A stretch of DNA of 64,000 nucleotides from Pseudomonas paraversuta (GTDB lineage: Bacteria; Pseudomonadota; Gammaproteobacteria; Pseudomonadales; Pseudomonadaceae). The stretch lies in contig NZ_CAJFCL010000013.1 in NCBI RefSeq assembly GCF_904063065.1, positions 1 through 64,000 on the forward strand, read 5' to 3'. The notes below the pieces were generated by a model, which saw only the letters and a program-made list of their open reading frames with translations, was not told the origin of the DNA and did no database searches. Below, in pieces: positions 1-8,659 of this stretch. Position numbers and translations under genes: made by a program. How positions within the stretch are numbered: the first letter of the stretch is position 1; every line of letters begins with the position of its first letter.

Positions 1-2
1 TC

Positions 3-3000
3 AAGCAGACCCGATATCGCTATCAATCCCTGCCCGTGCGTGGGGATGCTCCCGGGTTTGCATTGCCGACATTTGTCCAGAGCAGTGAAGAGCGGTTGCT
101 GCTGGTTGAGGGCAATCAGTCCACCGAACTGGGCCGCTCGACGCAAAATTTCATTAACGATCCGACCTCGCCCCATCACGCTCGCATGCTCAGCGAAACC
201 CAGACGGTAGAGGGTAAAAGCACTACCCGGGTTTACAGCTACAGCCTGACCCAAGCCCCAAACGCCCGCGCACTTGAGCGCGCAGTCCTGCAGGAAAAGG
301 TCACCATTACAGGTCACGATGGCCAGTCAACTGTTGCGCAATCGTCGCAGGATCTGTACTCCGGCCTGATGGTCACCGAGCAGACCGATGAGCTGACGCG
401 CCTGGCCTTTGCCCACGATCCCCTGGGCCGTGTAACTCAGGAAGTCGCGGCTCCGGATTCAGCCTTCGAGGCCAAGGTCAACTGGGTCTATTCGTTGTCA
501 GCGAACCAGCGCTGCCAGACCCGAGTCGGCGCTTCCGGACGTAAGGAAACTGTCTGGCTCGATGGTATGGCCAGGGAAATCCGCCGGGAAAAACAGACCG
601 ACAGCGGTGAGACCTATACCGCCTGGACCGCCGAATATGACGTGCTGGGCCGGGTGTTCCGTGAAACCAGCTACGACCCGGGTAACGAAGACGTTCCTGC
701 CCTGATCCTGACCACTGAACGCACCTTTGATGACTGGGGCAATGTGCTGACTGAAACCGGCGCAGACGGTATCACCCAACATACCCTGGCCGACCCGGTA
801 GCCCTGACCGGAACCCGCTGGCAGACCGACGCCAAGGGCGTGGCCGGGGCCAAAACCGTGACCAGCCATAGCCTCGATGGACGCCCCCTTAAAGAACAAC
901 TCTATTGCGCCGATGGCGTACTTCAGCACGAACTTAGCTGGAGCTATGACGGCCTTGGCCGCTGCATCAGCCAGTCCGATGCCATGGGCCTGGAGACCCG
1001 ACAGCAGTGGGATGTCCTTGACCGACTGCTGTCCACCACCCTGCCCGACGGCAGTGTCATCAAGCGCACCTATGCCGAAGGGCACGATGGTGAATTGCCG
1101 GCCACGGTCTCGATCACTCATCCGTCTTTGGGCACTAATGAAGTCCTGCTGGGCGAGCGTAAATACGATGGCCTGGGCCGACTGGTATGGGAAAAGGTCG
1201 GGCAGAGTGTCTCTGAATGGGAATATGCCGAAGGAGAAATCCACGCCCATACCCAGGTTCTGCCCGACGGTACCCGGGTGCAGAGTGAACACCAACCGGA
1301 ACTGGGCGGCGCGTTGCTGTCGCTGCAAGCGCCCGGGATCAGCGTATTCAATAAATACGATCCGTTAAGTGGCCGTTTGCTGGAAGCCCAAGGCAATCTG
1401 GGTCTGCAAAAAGATCACTGGTCACCGTCCGGCCAACTGAACAAAGCCGACTACGCCTGGCAAGGCGATCAGCCGCGCTCGCAACAACAAAGCACCACAC
1501 CGGCGGGCAAAGTCACGCGCCTGACCGATGCCGACGGTGCCGAGCAGCGCTGCCAGTACGACGAATTGGGTCGCTTGATTCAACAGCAAGGCCCTGACGT
1601 CACGGTCAGCGTGACCTACGATGCGGCCTCGCGGATTCACCAGCAGCGAACCCTATCAAACGATGGCTCGCGGGACATGACCGTAACCCTGGGCTACGAC
1701 AGCCTGGGCCGTCCGGCCCGTCGAGAAACCTCTACCCGAACGCCGAATGCACAGCATGTAGAAGTGCAAACCCAGCAATGGCGCAAAGACGGCAAGCTGA
1801 CCCGGCGCGAACTGACCCGTGACGGCACACTGGTGCGCGGTGAAAGCTTCGACTACGACAACCGCGCACGGATGATTACCCATCGTCTGAGCGGTCATGA
1901 CTTACCGAAGGATGCCCACGGCCACCCTTACCGCGAGCAACACTTCCAGTACGACGCCCTCGACAACGTCCTGCGTCTGGAAACGGTGTTTGCCGACGCC
2001 AGCGCCAGCAATATCAGTACATTTACCTACAACCCCGCCGATCTCACCCAGCTGCTTAGCCTCAGCCACAGCCGAAGCGATTACCCGGCACCGGTAACCC
2101 TGGAGTACGACGCCCTCGGCAATCTAAAACGCGACGAGCGCGGTAATCCGCTGCACTACGATGCCCTGGGCCGACTGATCGGGGTAACTCTGCCTACCGG
2201 CGAACGCCGCTGGCACTACGGCCCGGCGGGCAACATCATCAAGACCGAGGATCTGCGCGGCCCGCGCTGGCGTTACCACACCGGCGGCCAGCTCAGCTGC
2301 GAGCTGGGTGAAGACACTCAAACCCGCTGGGTACGGGCCGGCGCTGTTCCCGTGGCAGAAAGTCGACTGGCATCGGCAGTGCGCGAAGTCATGCTGCTGG
2401 GCACCGACGCCCAAGGTTCAGTGACCACAGAAGCCCAGGACGCTATCCACACCCCCGTCTACAGTGCCTACGGCGCGAGCGCACCGGGCATTGGCAGCCT
2501 CGGCTACGCCGGCGCCTTGCGCGAACAGGACAGCGGCTGGTACTTCCTGGGTGATTACCGCATCTATAACCCGGTGCTGATGCGTTTCCACAGCCGTGAC
2601 AGCCTCAGCCCCTTCGGCGAAGGCGGCCTCAATGGCTATGCCTATTGCGCCGGCGACCCGGTCAACCGCATCGATCCGTCGGGCCATTCGTGGCTGGACT
2701 GGCTGTTGCCGGCGGCCGGCATCGCCCTGGCCGTAATCGGCACCGTGGCTTCCCTGGGTGCATTGGCAGCGCCCACTGCGGCGCTGACCGCCAGCTATGT
2801 AACGGCGGTCACCACCGCGACCTTGAGCGTGGTGTCGCTGGCAGCGGACGTGGCCTCGATAGCCTTGCTGGCCAGTGGCAATGAAAACGCCGGACGGATT
2901 CTGGGCTGGGTGGGCATGGCAACGGGGCTGGCTTCGGCGGCCCCGTCCATGGCCGGGGCCGCGGCCAAGGGGGTTAAAAGTGCCGGCAAGTTCGTGGGTA

Positions 3001-3596
3001 GCTGGCAGCATAAATTGCAGCATGCAGGGGGCGTTCCCGGGGGTAACCGAGCATTTCAAGGAGGAGCCAGTGCAAGTCCACGACTGGGTCAAGAGGCTCG
3101 TCATGCGTTAACTGCGGATGACTTGCGATATGTCCGACAGCACTTTGATATGCCCCAGGAGTTGACAGGCGTACGTCTGAACGAAATGCCGGACCTGGTG
3201 ATGCAAAATATCATCGGCCGCTTGCCTGGCTCGGACCTGGTCTCGTTGTCACAGACATCCAGCACTATGCGCGCATCGGTGCAAAGAAATACGCACGCAA
3301 TCCAGGGGCAGCTACCCACTCTCCACAGCGCCCCCCAGGAAGCCAATCGAGCCTACGTCAACTACGTACAAGAGACATGGCTGGGCAGGACTAATGGTGT
3401 GTTGCCGGAGCAAATCCCCCAGGCAGGTATTTCACCTTTCGCAACCACTCATATCAGTCATATCTCAAATAATGGATACGCCGCAGTTCCTGACATCCAG
3501 AGCAGCATTCAATACAAGAATCTGCTGCGGGTCAGAAATGCCCAGGCACAACAGCGGGAATGGGAGGCGGCGCTGCGCTCGATCCGACTGGAATAA
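3..3596 (+). CDS. RHS repeat / TccC-like protein with F-box-like C-terminal tip (5' end outside window)
   Basis: The reading frame is open from the first base, so only the C-terminal 1,190 or so residues are visible. Many YD/RHS repeats (motifs such as YDGLGR, YDALGN, YDSLGR) lead into the RHS-associated core near nt 2,540-2,690, with YRIYNP, MRFHSRDSL, NGYAYC and NRIDPSGH. Such proteins form a hollow shell that encloses a variable C-terminal effector. The tip of about 300 residues begins with an Ala/Gly-rich hydrophobic stretch (nt 2,694-2,990), possibly a translocation or membrane segment. It then carries an F-box-like motif at nt 3,183-3,290 (MPDLVMQNIIGRLPGSDLVS and onward). No immunity-like gene follows. 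The RHS core is certain; the tip function is inferred. Confidence 0.9.
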   Translation, partial: KQTRYRYQSLPVRGDAPGFALPTFVQSSEERLLLVEGNQSTELGRSTQNFINDPTSPHHARMLSETQTVEGKSTTRVYSYSLTQAPNARALERAVLQEKVTITGHDGQSTVAQSSQDLYSGLMVTEQTDELTRLAFAHDPLGRVTQEVAAPDSAFEAKVNWVYSLSANQRCQTRVGASGRKETVWLDGMAREIRREKQTDSGETYTAWTAEYDVLGRVFRETSYDPGNEDVPALILTTERTFDDWGNVLTETGADGITQHTLADPVALTGTRWQTDAKGVAGAKTVTSHSLDGRPLKEQLYCADGVLQHELSWSYDGLGRCISQSDAMGLETRQQWDVLDRLLSTTLPDGSVIKRTYAEGHDGELPATVSITHPSLGTNEVLLGERKYDGLGRLVWEKVGQSVSEWEYAEGEIHAHTQVLPDGTRVQSEHQPELGGALLSLQAPGISVFNKYDPLSGRLLEAQGNLGLQKDHWSPSGQLNKADYAWQGDQPRSQQQSTTPAGKVTRLTDADGAEQRCQYDELGRLIQQQGPDVTVSVTYDAASRIHQQRTLSNDGSRDMTVTLGYDSLGRPARRETSTRTPNAQHVEVQTQQWRKDGKLTRRELTRDGTLVRGESFDYDNRARMITHRLSGHDLPKDAHGHPYREQHFQYDALDNVLRLETVFADASASNISTFTYNPADLTQLLSLSHSRSDYPAPVTLEYDALGNLKRDERGNPLHYDALGRLIGVTLPTGERRWHYGPAGNIIKTEDLRGPRWRYHTGGQLSCELGEDTQTRWVRAGAVPVAESRLASAVREVMLLGTDAQGSVTTEAQDAIHTPVYSAYGASAPGIGSLGYAGALREQDSGWYFLGDYRIYNPVLMRFHSRDSLSPFGEGGLNGYAYCAGDPVNRIDPSGHSWLDWLLPAAGIALAVIGTVASLGALAAPTAALTASYVTAVTTATLSVVSLAADVASIALLASGNENAGRILGWVGMATGLASAAPSMAGAAAKGVKSAGKFVGSWQHKLQHAGGVPGGNRAFQGGASASPRLGQEARHALTADDLRYVRQHFDMPQELTGVRLNEMPDLVMQNIIGRLPGSDLVSLSQTSSTMRASVQRNTHAIQGQLPTLHSAPQEANRAYVNYVQETWLGRTNGVLPEQIPQAGISPFATTHISHISNNGYAAVPDIQSSIQYKNLLRVRNAQAQQREWEAALRSIRLE
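3183..3290 (+). other. F-box-like motif in the RHS tip
   Basis: The translated stretch MPDLVMQNIIGRLPGSDLVS, continuing LSQTSSTMRASV, follows the F-box pattern LP..l...I...L...DL..ls.tS..mR. F-boxes bind SKP1 in eukaryotic SCF ubiquitin ligases, and bacterial effectors such as VirF, GALA proteins and LegU1 use them in host cells. The match was made by eye. Confidence 0.6.
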
Positions 3597-3632
3597 CCCC
3601 ATGTGCAGTGCACATTGAACAGGTCAGACACA

Positions 3633-3707
3633 AGCAATCGCTGGCTAGCCAGCTCCCACAGAAAAAGCCCGAGCGAAACCTTGCCGGCTAGCCAGGCTCC
3701 CACAGAT
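3633..3707. repeat. Two degenerate REP-like units
   Basis: Two copies of a GGCTAGCC core followed by (G)CTCCCACAG lie near 3,641-3,660 and 3,686-3,705. They resemble the Pseudomonas REP family ending in GCTCCCACAG, which is a different class from the GCTCGCTCCTAC units found elsewhere in the window. Confidence 0.55.
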
Positions 3708-3736
3708 GGTTTGCAGCACTTCGTCTGACGGACATC

Positions 3737-3772
3737 CACGGGCTTTTGCCGGATACAAGGCAAAAGCCCGTG
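3737..3772. terminator. Perfect 14-bp stem-loop downstream of the RHS gene
   Basis: CACGGGCTTTTGCC (3,737-3,750) is mirrored exactly by GGCAAAAGCCCGTG (3,759-3,772) around an 8-nt loop. No T-run follows, so it may be a Rho-independent terminator of weak form or an mRNA 3'-end hairpin. The rest of 3,597-4,013 holds REP-like units, no credible gene, and the operator at 3,956. Confidence 0.6.
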
Positions 3773-3955
3773 CCATCAGGCGGCAGGTGTTCCTTTATGG
3801 GGCAATCCCCCCACTGTTGCTCCCTTCTGTAACACCCCTCCCACCCCACACGCCCTGCACCACTGCCCAGTGCAATCACGCACACCATCAAAACCGGACG
3901 CGGCACTTAATTGTGGCACCCAGGAAAAATCGGCACACGAATTGCTAAATAAATA

Positions 3956-3965
3956 TCGTATACGA
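3956..3965. promoter_or_regulatory. TCGTATACGA palindromic operator upstream of the ABC/hydroxyproline operon
   Basis: The perfect 10-bp palindrome sits in the longer shared string ATCGTATACGAAAT, 48 bp before the ATG at 4,014. The same string recurs at 9,782-9,795 ahead of the second catabolic operon. The form fits an operator of a GntR/FadR-type repressor, which is inferred; no regulator gene lies in this region. Confidence 0.65.
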
Positions 3966-4013
3966 AATCCATAATCCATTATTCAACAGCATTCCTACAC
4001 TTGCGAGGCGTCC

Positions 4014-4832
4014 ATGAAAAACCCCGTATTTGCCGTAGCTCTCAGCGCTGTTATCAGTAGTTCCTTCATCGCCACCGCCCAGGCCGACAAACTCGACGAC
4101 ATTATTGGCTCGGGCAAACTGCGCTGCGCCGTAACCCTGGACTTCCCGCCCATGGGCTCCCGGGATGAAGCCAACAAGCCGGTGGGCTTTGACGTGGACT
4201 ACTGCAACGATCTGGCGAAAGTGCTGGGCGTGGATGCCGAAATTGTCGAAACCCCGTTTCCGGACCGGATTCCGGCGCTGGTCTCCGGACGCGCCGACAT
4301 CATCGTGGCCTCCACCTCCGACACCCTGGAGCGGGCTAAAACCGTCGGCCTGAGCATTCCTTACTTTGCCTTCCAGATGGTGGTGCTGACCCGCGACGAC
4401 ACCGGGATCAACAGTTTCGCCGACCTCAAGGGCAAGGCCCTGGGCAATACCAGTGGCACCTATGAAGCCATTGCCCTGGAAAAAGACGTGAAAAGCTGGG
4501 GCAGCGGCTCGTTCCGGGCCTACCAGTCGCAGAACGACACCCTGCTGGCCGTTGCCCAGGGCCATATCGAAGCCACTGTGGTCACTAACACTGTGGCCGC
4601 CGCCACCCTCAAGTCAGGCAAATACAAAAATCTGAAAGTCGCGGGTAACGCGCCCTACGTGGTCGATTACGTGTCCCTGGGGGCCAAGCGCAACGAGTAC
4701 GGTCTGCTCAACTACCTCAACCTGTTCGTCAACCAGCAAGTGCGCACCGGGCGTTACAAGGAGCTGTGGGTGAAATGGGTCGGCACCGAGATCCCGCCGG
4801 CGAACCTGACCGTACCTGACGTGTACTACTGA
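4014..4832 (+). CDS. ABC transporter substrate-binding protein, polar amino acid family
   Basis: 272 aa with a signal peptide ending at the AQA-DK junction (about residue 24), so it is periplasmic. The mature part has the SBP family-3 fold signature: GKLRCAVTLDFPPMG at the start, GFDVDYCNDLAKVLG, DRIPALVSGRADIIVAS and the hinge around GNTSGTYEA. It would bind the ligand for the permeases at 6,609 and 7,285 and the ATPase at 7,928. A GAGG Shine-Dalgarno precedes the ATG, and the next gene starts 11 nt after its stop. Its operon partners are hydroxyproline enzymes, so hydroxyproline or a related imino acid is the likely ligand (inference). Confidence 0.9.
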   Translation: MKNPVFAVALSAVISSSFIATAQADKLDDIIGSGKLRCAVTLDFPPMGSRDEANKPVGFDVDYCNDLAKVLGVDAEIVETPFPDRIPALVSGRADIIVASTSDTLERAKTVGLSIPYFAFQMVVLTRDDTGINSFADLKGKALGNTSGTYEAIALEKDVKSWGSGSFRAYQSQNDTLLAVAQGHIEATVVTNTVAAATLKSGKYKNLKVAGNAPYVVDYVSLGAKRNEYGLLNYLNLFVNQQVRTGRYKELWVKWVGTEIPPANLTVPDVYY

Positions 4833-4843
4833 GGTCGGCCAGC

Positions 4844-6616
4844 ATGTCGAGGATCACTTCTCTCAACGGCCGCAGTCTGATCAGCGGCGCGGCCCAGGGC
4901 CCATTGTTGTTCGCTGATGTGGGGCTGAGCTTCTGGGGCGGGGTCGAGCCGTTCACCGGGGAGGTGATTGACCGTCACCACCCCCTCAGCGGCGAGCACC
5001 TGGGCGGGCAGATACTGGCGATTCCCAGTGGTCGCGGCTCCTGTACCGGCAGCAGTGTGCTGATGGAGCTGATCAGCAATGGCCACGCCCCCGCGGCTCT
5101 GGTGCTGGCCGAGGCCGATGAGATTCTGACCCTTGGCGTGCTGGTGGCGCAGACCCTGTTCGAACGCTCCCTGCCGGTGCTGTGCATCGGCAACGAGGCC
5201 TTCGCCCGCTTGCGCGCCGGGGCATTTGCCCGGGTCGAGGGAGACCGGGTCAGCCTGTTCGATGCTCCGCCGGACGATGGCTGGGCGCCAGCGCTCAACG
5301 AGGCACAACACCAGGAACCGGTCTGCTCGATCGAGCTGACCCGACACGACCGCGCCCTGCTCGACGGTGAGCATGGCAAGGCCGCTCAGGTGGCCATGCA
5401 GATTGTGCTGCGCATGGCACAGCTACAGGGCGCTGAACAGCTGCTGGACATTAGCCAGGCGCATATCGACGGCTGCATTTATACCGGGCCTGCCAGTCTG
5501 CGCTTTGCCCGACAACTGGTGGAATGGGGCGCCAAAGTACGGGTGCCCACTACCCTCAACTCAATCTCTGTCGACCAGCGCCGCTGGCGCGAACTGGGGG
5601 TCGACCCGGCTCTGGGTGTGCCCGCCAGTGCCTTGGGCGATGCCTATATGGCCATGGGCGCACAATTGAGTTTTACCTGCGCCCCCTATCTGCTGGACAG
5701 CGCACCCAAGGTCGGCGAACAGATCGTCTGGGCCGAATCCAACGCAGTGGTCTACGCCAACAGCGTGCTAGGCGCGCGCACCCTTAAATACCCCGATTAT
5801 CTGGACATTTGTATCGCCCTCACCGGCCGCGCGCCCTTGATTGGCTGCCACCTGGAGGATCAGCGCAAAGCCCGGCTGCAAGTCGAGCTGCCCGCCCTGG
5901 GCGAGCTGGACGATGCCTTCTACCCGCTGCTGGGCTACCACATCGGCGCCCTGGCCGGCAGCCGTATTCCCTTGATCCTCGGGCTGCAAGACAGGCAGCC
6001 GGATCTGGACGATCTCAAGGCGTTCGGTGCGGCCTTTGCCACCACCAGCGCCGCCCCGCTGTTTCATATCGCCGGGGTCACACCCGAGGCCCTCGACCCG
6101 GCACAGGTACTGGATGGCCCGGTGCCGGTGGTCACCATCAGCCTGGCGGACCTGTTGCACAGCTGGTACGAACTCAACAGTGCCAGTGACCCCGGGGTGG
6201 ACGTGGTGTCCCTGGGCAATCCGCACTTCTCCCTCAGCGAGTTCGCGCGTCTGGCCGGCCTGTGTCAGGGGCGGCACAAACACCCCGAGGTAGCCGTGGT
6301 CATCACCTGTGGCCGCGCGGTGCTGGAGCAGGCCCGCGCAGCCGGGCATATCGCGGTGATCGAAGGCTTCGGCGCGACCCTGATCAGCGATACCTGCTGG
6401 TGCATGCTGGGTGAACCGGTGATTCCCTGCGCGGCCACCACCCTGATGACCAATTCAGCCAAGTACGCCCACTACGCACCGGGACTGGTGGGGCGCAAGG
6501 TGCACTTCGCCAGCCTCGCCGAATGCGTGAATGCCGCCTGCAGCGCCAGGGCCGACGGCGGTCTGCCGCAATGGCTGCCAGCGGCGGCCTCACAGGAGAT
6601 ACCCGCCCATGTTTGA
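4844..6616 (+). CDS. AcnX-type aconitase-superfamily dehydratase, probable cis-3-hydroxy-L-proline dehydratase
   Basis: 590 aa in a single polypeptide: an N-terminal AcnX small-subunit (DUF126) domain with the signature GRGSCTGSSVLMEL at about residues 63-76, and a C-terminal AcnX large-subunit (DUF521) domain with YTGPASLRFA, VPTTLNSIS and GNPHFSLSE. Bacterial fused AcnX proteins are known to dehydrate cis-3-hydroxy-L-proline to delta1-pyrroline-2-carboxylate using an Fe-S cluster. It sits inside the ABC-transporter operon, and its 3' end overlaps the following permease by 8 nt. The convergent gene at 12,665 could reduce the product to proline. The family is certain; the substrate is inferred from family and context. 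Confidence 0.85.
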   Translation: MSRITSLNGRSLISGAAQGPLLFADVGLSFWGGVEPFTGEVIDRHHPLSGEHLGGQILAIPSGRGSCTGSSVLMELISNGHAPAALVLAEADEILTLGVLVAQTLFERSLPVLCIGNEAFARLRAGAFARVEGDRVSLFDAPPDDGWAPALNEAQHQEPVCSIELTRHDRALLDGEHGKAAQVAMQIVLRMAQLQGAEQLLDISQAHIDGCIYTGPASLRFARQLVEWGAKVRVPTTLNSISVDQRRWRELGVDPALGVPASALGDAYMAMGAQLSFTCAPYLLDSAPKVGEQIVWAESNAVVYANSVLGARTLKYPDYLDICIALTGRAPLIGCHLEDQRKARLQVELPALGELDDAFYPLLGYHIGALAGSRIPLILGLQDRQPDLDDLKAFGAAFATTSAAPLFHIAGVTPEALDPAQVLDGPVPVVTISLADLLHSWYELNSASDPGVDVVSLGNPHFSLSEFARLAGLCQGRHKHPEVAVVITCGRAVLEQARAAGHIAVIEGFGATLISDTCWCMLGEPVIPCAATTLMTNSAKYAHYAPGLVGRKVHFASLAECVNAACSARADGGLPQWLPAAASQEIPAHV

Positions 6617-7274
6617 TTACACCTTTCAATGGCGCTCAGCCCTGCGCGCCTTGCCGGACATGCTGGCCGGGGCCCTGGTGACCTTTGAGACCGCAGCACT
6701 GTCGATGATCTTCGGGGTGTTGATCGCCCTCGCGCTGACGGTCATGCGCGAAACCAAAAACCCGCTGTTGCGCGGCATCGGCAACGGCTGGGTCTCCATC
6801 GCCCGCAACACTCCGTCGCTGTTCCAGATCTATGTCCTGTACTTCGGGCTCGGCTCCCTCGGCCTGCATGTCAGCTCATGGATCGCGCTGCTGGCCGGGA
6901 TCACTTTCAACAATGCCGGTTACCTGGCCGAAAACTTTCGCGGCGGTCTCAAGGCCGTGCCCGAAACCCAGGTGCGGGCTGCGCGCTCGCTGGGCATGAG
7001 TGCCTTCCAGACCTACCGCATGATCGTGGTCCCGCAGCTGTTGCGCATCGTGTTCTACCCGCTGACCAACCAGATGGTGTGGGCGGTGCTGATGACCTCG
7101 CTGGGGGTCATCGTCGGATTGAACAACGACCTCACCGGCGTCACCCAGGACTACAACGTCAAAACCTTTCGCACCTTCGAATACTTCGCCATTGCTGCGG
7201 TGCTGTATTACCTGATTGCCAAGGCGATCGTTGCGGTAGCCCGGCTGATGGCCTGGCGTCTGTTCCGTTACTGA
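6609..7274 (+). CDS. ABC transporter permease, HisM/GlnP type
   Basis: 221 aa inner-membrane permease. The ATG at 6,609, behind an AGGAGA Shine-Dalgarno and overlapping the dehydratase stop by 8 nt, gives a normal N-terminus (MFDYTFQWRSAL). Features are several hydrophobic helices, the RNTP segment (SIARNTPSLFQIY) and the EAA-like loop ENFRGGLKAVPETQVRAARS with LGMS, which docks onto the ATPase. It forms a heterodimer with the next gene's product. Confidence 0.9.
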   Translation: MFDYTFQWRSALRALPDMLAGALVTFETAALSMIFGVLIALALTVMRETKNPLLRGIGNGWVSIARNTPSLFQIYVLYFGLGSLGLHVSSWIALLAGITFNNAGYLAENFRGGLKAVPETQVRAARSLGMSAFQTYRMIVVPQLLRIVFYPLTNQMVWAVLMTSLGVIVGLNNDLTGVTQDYNVKTFRTFEYFAIAAVLYYLIAKAIVAVARLMAWRLFRY

Positions 7275-7284
7275 GGACGTGAGC

Positions 7285-7935
7285 ATGTTTTCCACCAGCT
7301 TTACCTGGAATGACTTTTTATTTTTGCTGGAGGGCGCCTGGGTCACCTTGCAACTGACCGCCTGGGCGATCCTGCTGGGCACCCTCGCCGGGCTGCTCTT
7401 CGGCCTGTTGCGGGCCCTGTTGCCAAGGGCCAGCCTGCCGCTGGCCTGGGTCCTGGACGTGTTTCGCAGCGTGCCATTGCTGATCCAGTTCGTATTGTTC
7501 AACTCGCTCAAGAGCATCATCGGCCTGAACATCAGTGCCTTCAGCGTCGGCTGCATTGTGCTGGGGGTATACGCCGCCGCGTACTTCACCGAAATCGTGC
7601 GCAGCGGCGTCCTGGCGGTGCCCTTCACCACGCGCCGGGCCAGCCGCTCGCTGGGGCTGAGTTACCTGCAGGACCTGCGCTACATCGTGCTGCCGATCGC
7701 CATGCGGGTAGCGTTTCCCGGCTGGCTCAATCTGGTACTCAGCGTGATGAAAGACACCGCGCTGGTGATGTGGATCGGCATCGTTGAACTGCTGCGCGCC
7801 TCGCAAACCATCGTTACCCGTATCCAGGAACCGATGCTGGTGTTGTGCATCGCGGGGCTTATCTATTACGTCATGAGCCTGGTGGTCGCCCGCCTTGGCG
7901 CTCGTGTGGAAAGAAGGTGGCAAGAAAATGATTGA
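7285..7935 (+). CDS. ABC transporter permease, second subunit
   Basis: 216 aa. The ATG at 7,285 lies 8 nt after a TGAGG Shine-Dalgarno; an in-frame GTG at 7,279 is less likely. FRSVPLLIQFVLF corresponds to the RNTP segment of the partner permease, and EIVRSGVLAVPFTTRRASRS with LGLS is the EAA loop. It overlaps the ATPase gene by 8 nt. With its partner and the ATPase it builds a type-I importer of the polar amino acid class. Confidence 0.9.
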   Translation: MFSTSFTWNDFLFLLEGAWVTLQLTAWAILLGTLAGLLFGLLRALLPRASLPLAWVLDVFRSVPLLIQFVLFNSLKSIIGLNISAFSVGCIVLGVYAAAYFTEIVRSGVLAVPFTTRRASRSLGLSYLQDLRYIVLPIAMRVAFPGWLNLVLSVMKDTALVMWIGIVELLRASQTIVTRIQEPMLVLCIAGLIYYVMSLVVARLGARVERRWQEND

Positions 7936-8650
7936 GATCGACAACGTCTACAAATCCTTCGGCGATCTGGAAGTGGTCAAGGGCGTCAGCCTGACGGTCA
8001 ACAAGGGCGAAGTGGTTTCGATAATCGGCGGCTCCGGCTCCGGCAAGTCGACCCTGTTGATGTGCATCAACGGCCTGGAGCCGATCCAGAAAGGCCATAT
8101 TCGCGTAGACGGGATCGAGGTGCACGACAAGGCCACCGACCTCAACCGGCTGCGGCAAAAAATCGGCATCGTGTTCCAGCAATGGAACGCCTTCCCGCAT
8201 CTGACCGTGCTGGAGAATGTGATGCTGGCCCCGCGCAAGGTACTGGGTAAAAGCAAGGCTGAAGCCGAAGCCCTGGCGGTGCAACAACTGACCCATGTCG
8301 GCCTTGGCGACAAGCTCAAGACCTTCCCCGGCAAACTGTCCGGCGGCCAGCAGCAGCGCATGGCCATCGCCCGCGCCCTGGCCATGTCTCCGGACTATAT
8401 GTTGTTCGACGAAGCGACCTCGGCCCTCGATCCGCAACTGGTGGGCGAGGTGCTGGACACCATGCGCATGCTGGCCGAAGACGGCATGACCATGGTCCTG
8501 GTGACTCACGAAATCCGCTTTGCCCGTGATGTCTCCGACCGGGTGGCGTTCTTTCGCAATGGCCTGGTGCACGAGATCGGCTCCCCCGATCAAGTCATCG
8601 GCAACCCCCTGCATCCTGAAACTGCAGCATTCCTCAAATCTGTGAAATAG
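7928..8650 (+). CDS. ABC transporter ATPase, polar amino acid type
   Basis: 240 aa. The Walker A motif GGSGSGKST, Q-loop (FQQWNAFPHLTVLENV), signature LSGGQQQRMAIARAL, Walker B MLFDEATSALDP and H-loop VTHE are all intact. The start was set at the ATG at 7,928 (MIEIDNVYKSFG) because the AGAAGG Shine-Dalgarno lies at 7,911-7,916 and the 8-nt overlap with the permease implies coupled translation. It energises the importer formed by the three preceding transport genes. Confidence 0.93.
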   Translation: MIEIDNVYKSFGDLEVVKGVSLTVNKGEVVSIIGGSGSGKSTLLMCINGLEPIQKGHIRVDGIEVHDKATDLNRLRQKIGIVFQQWNAFPHLTVLENVMLAPRKVLGKSKAEAEALAVQQLTHVGLGDKLKTFPGKLSGGQQQRMAIARALAMSPDYMLFDEATSALDPQLVGEVLDTMRMLAEDGMTMVLVTHEIRFARDVSDRVAFFRNGLVHEIGSPDQVIGNPLHPETAAFLKSVK

Positions 8651-8659
8651 GAGAAAACC

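Noticed and set aside
3706..3948. A possible 80-aa immunity gene after the RHS gene
   Set aside because: No Shine-Dalgarno; Pro/Thr/His-rich translation; it spans the 14-bp hairpin, so it is unlikely to be translated.
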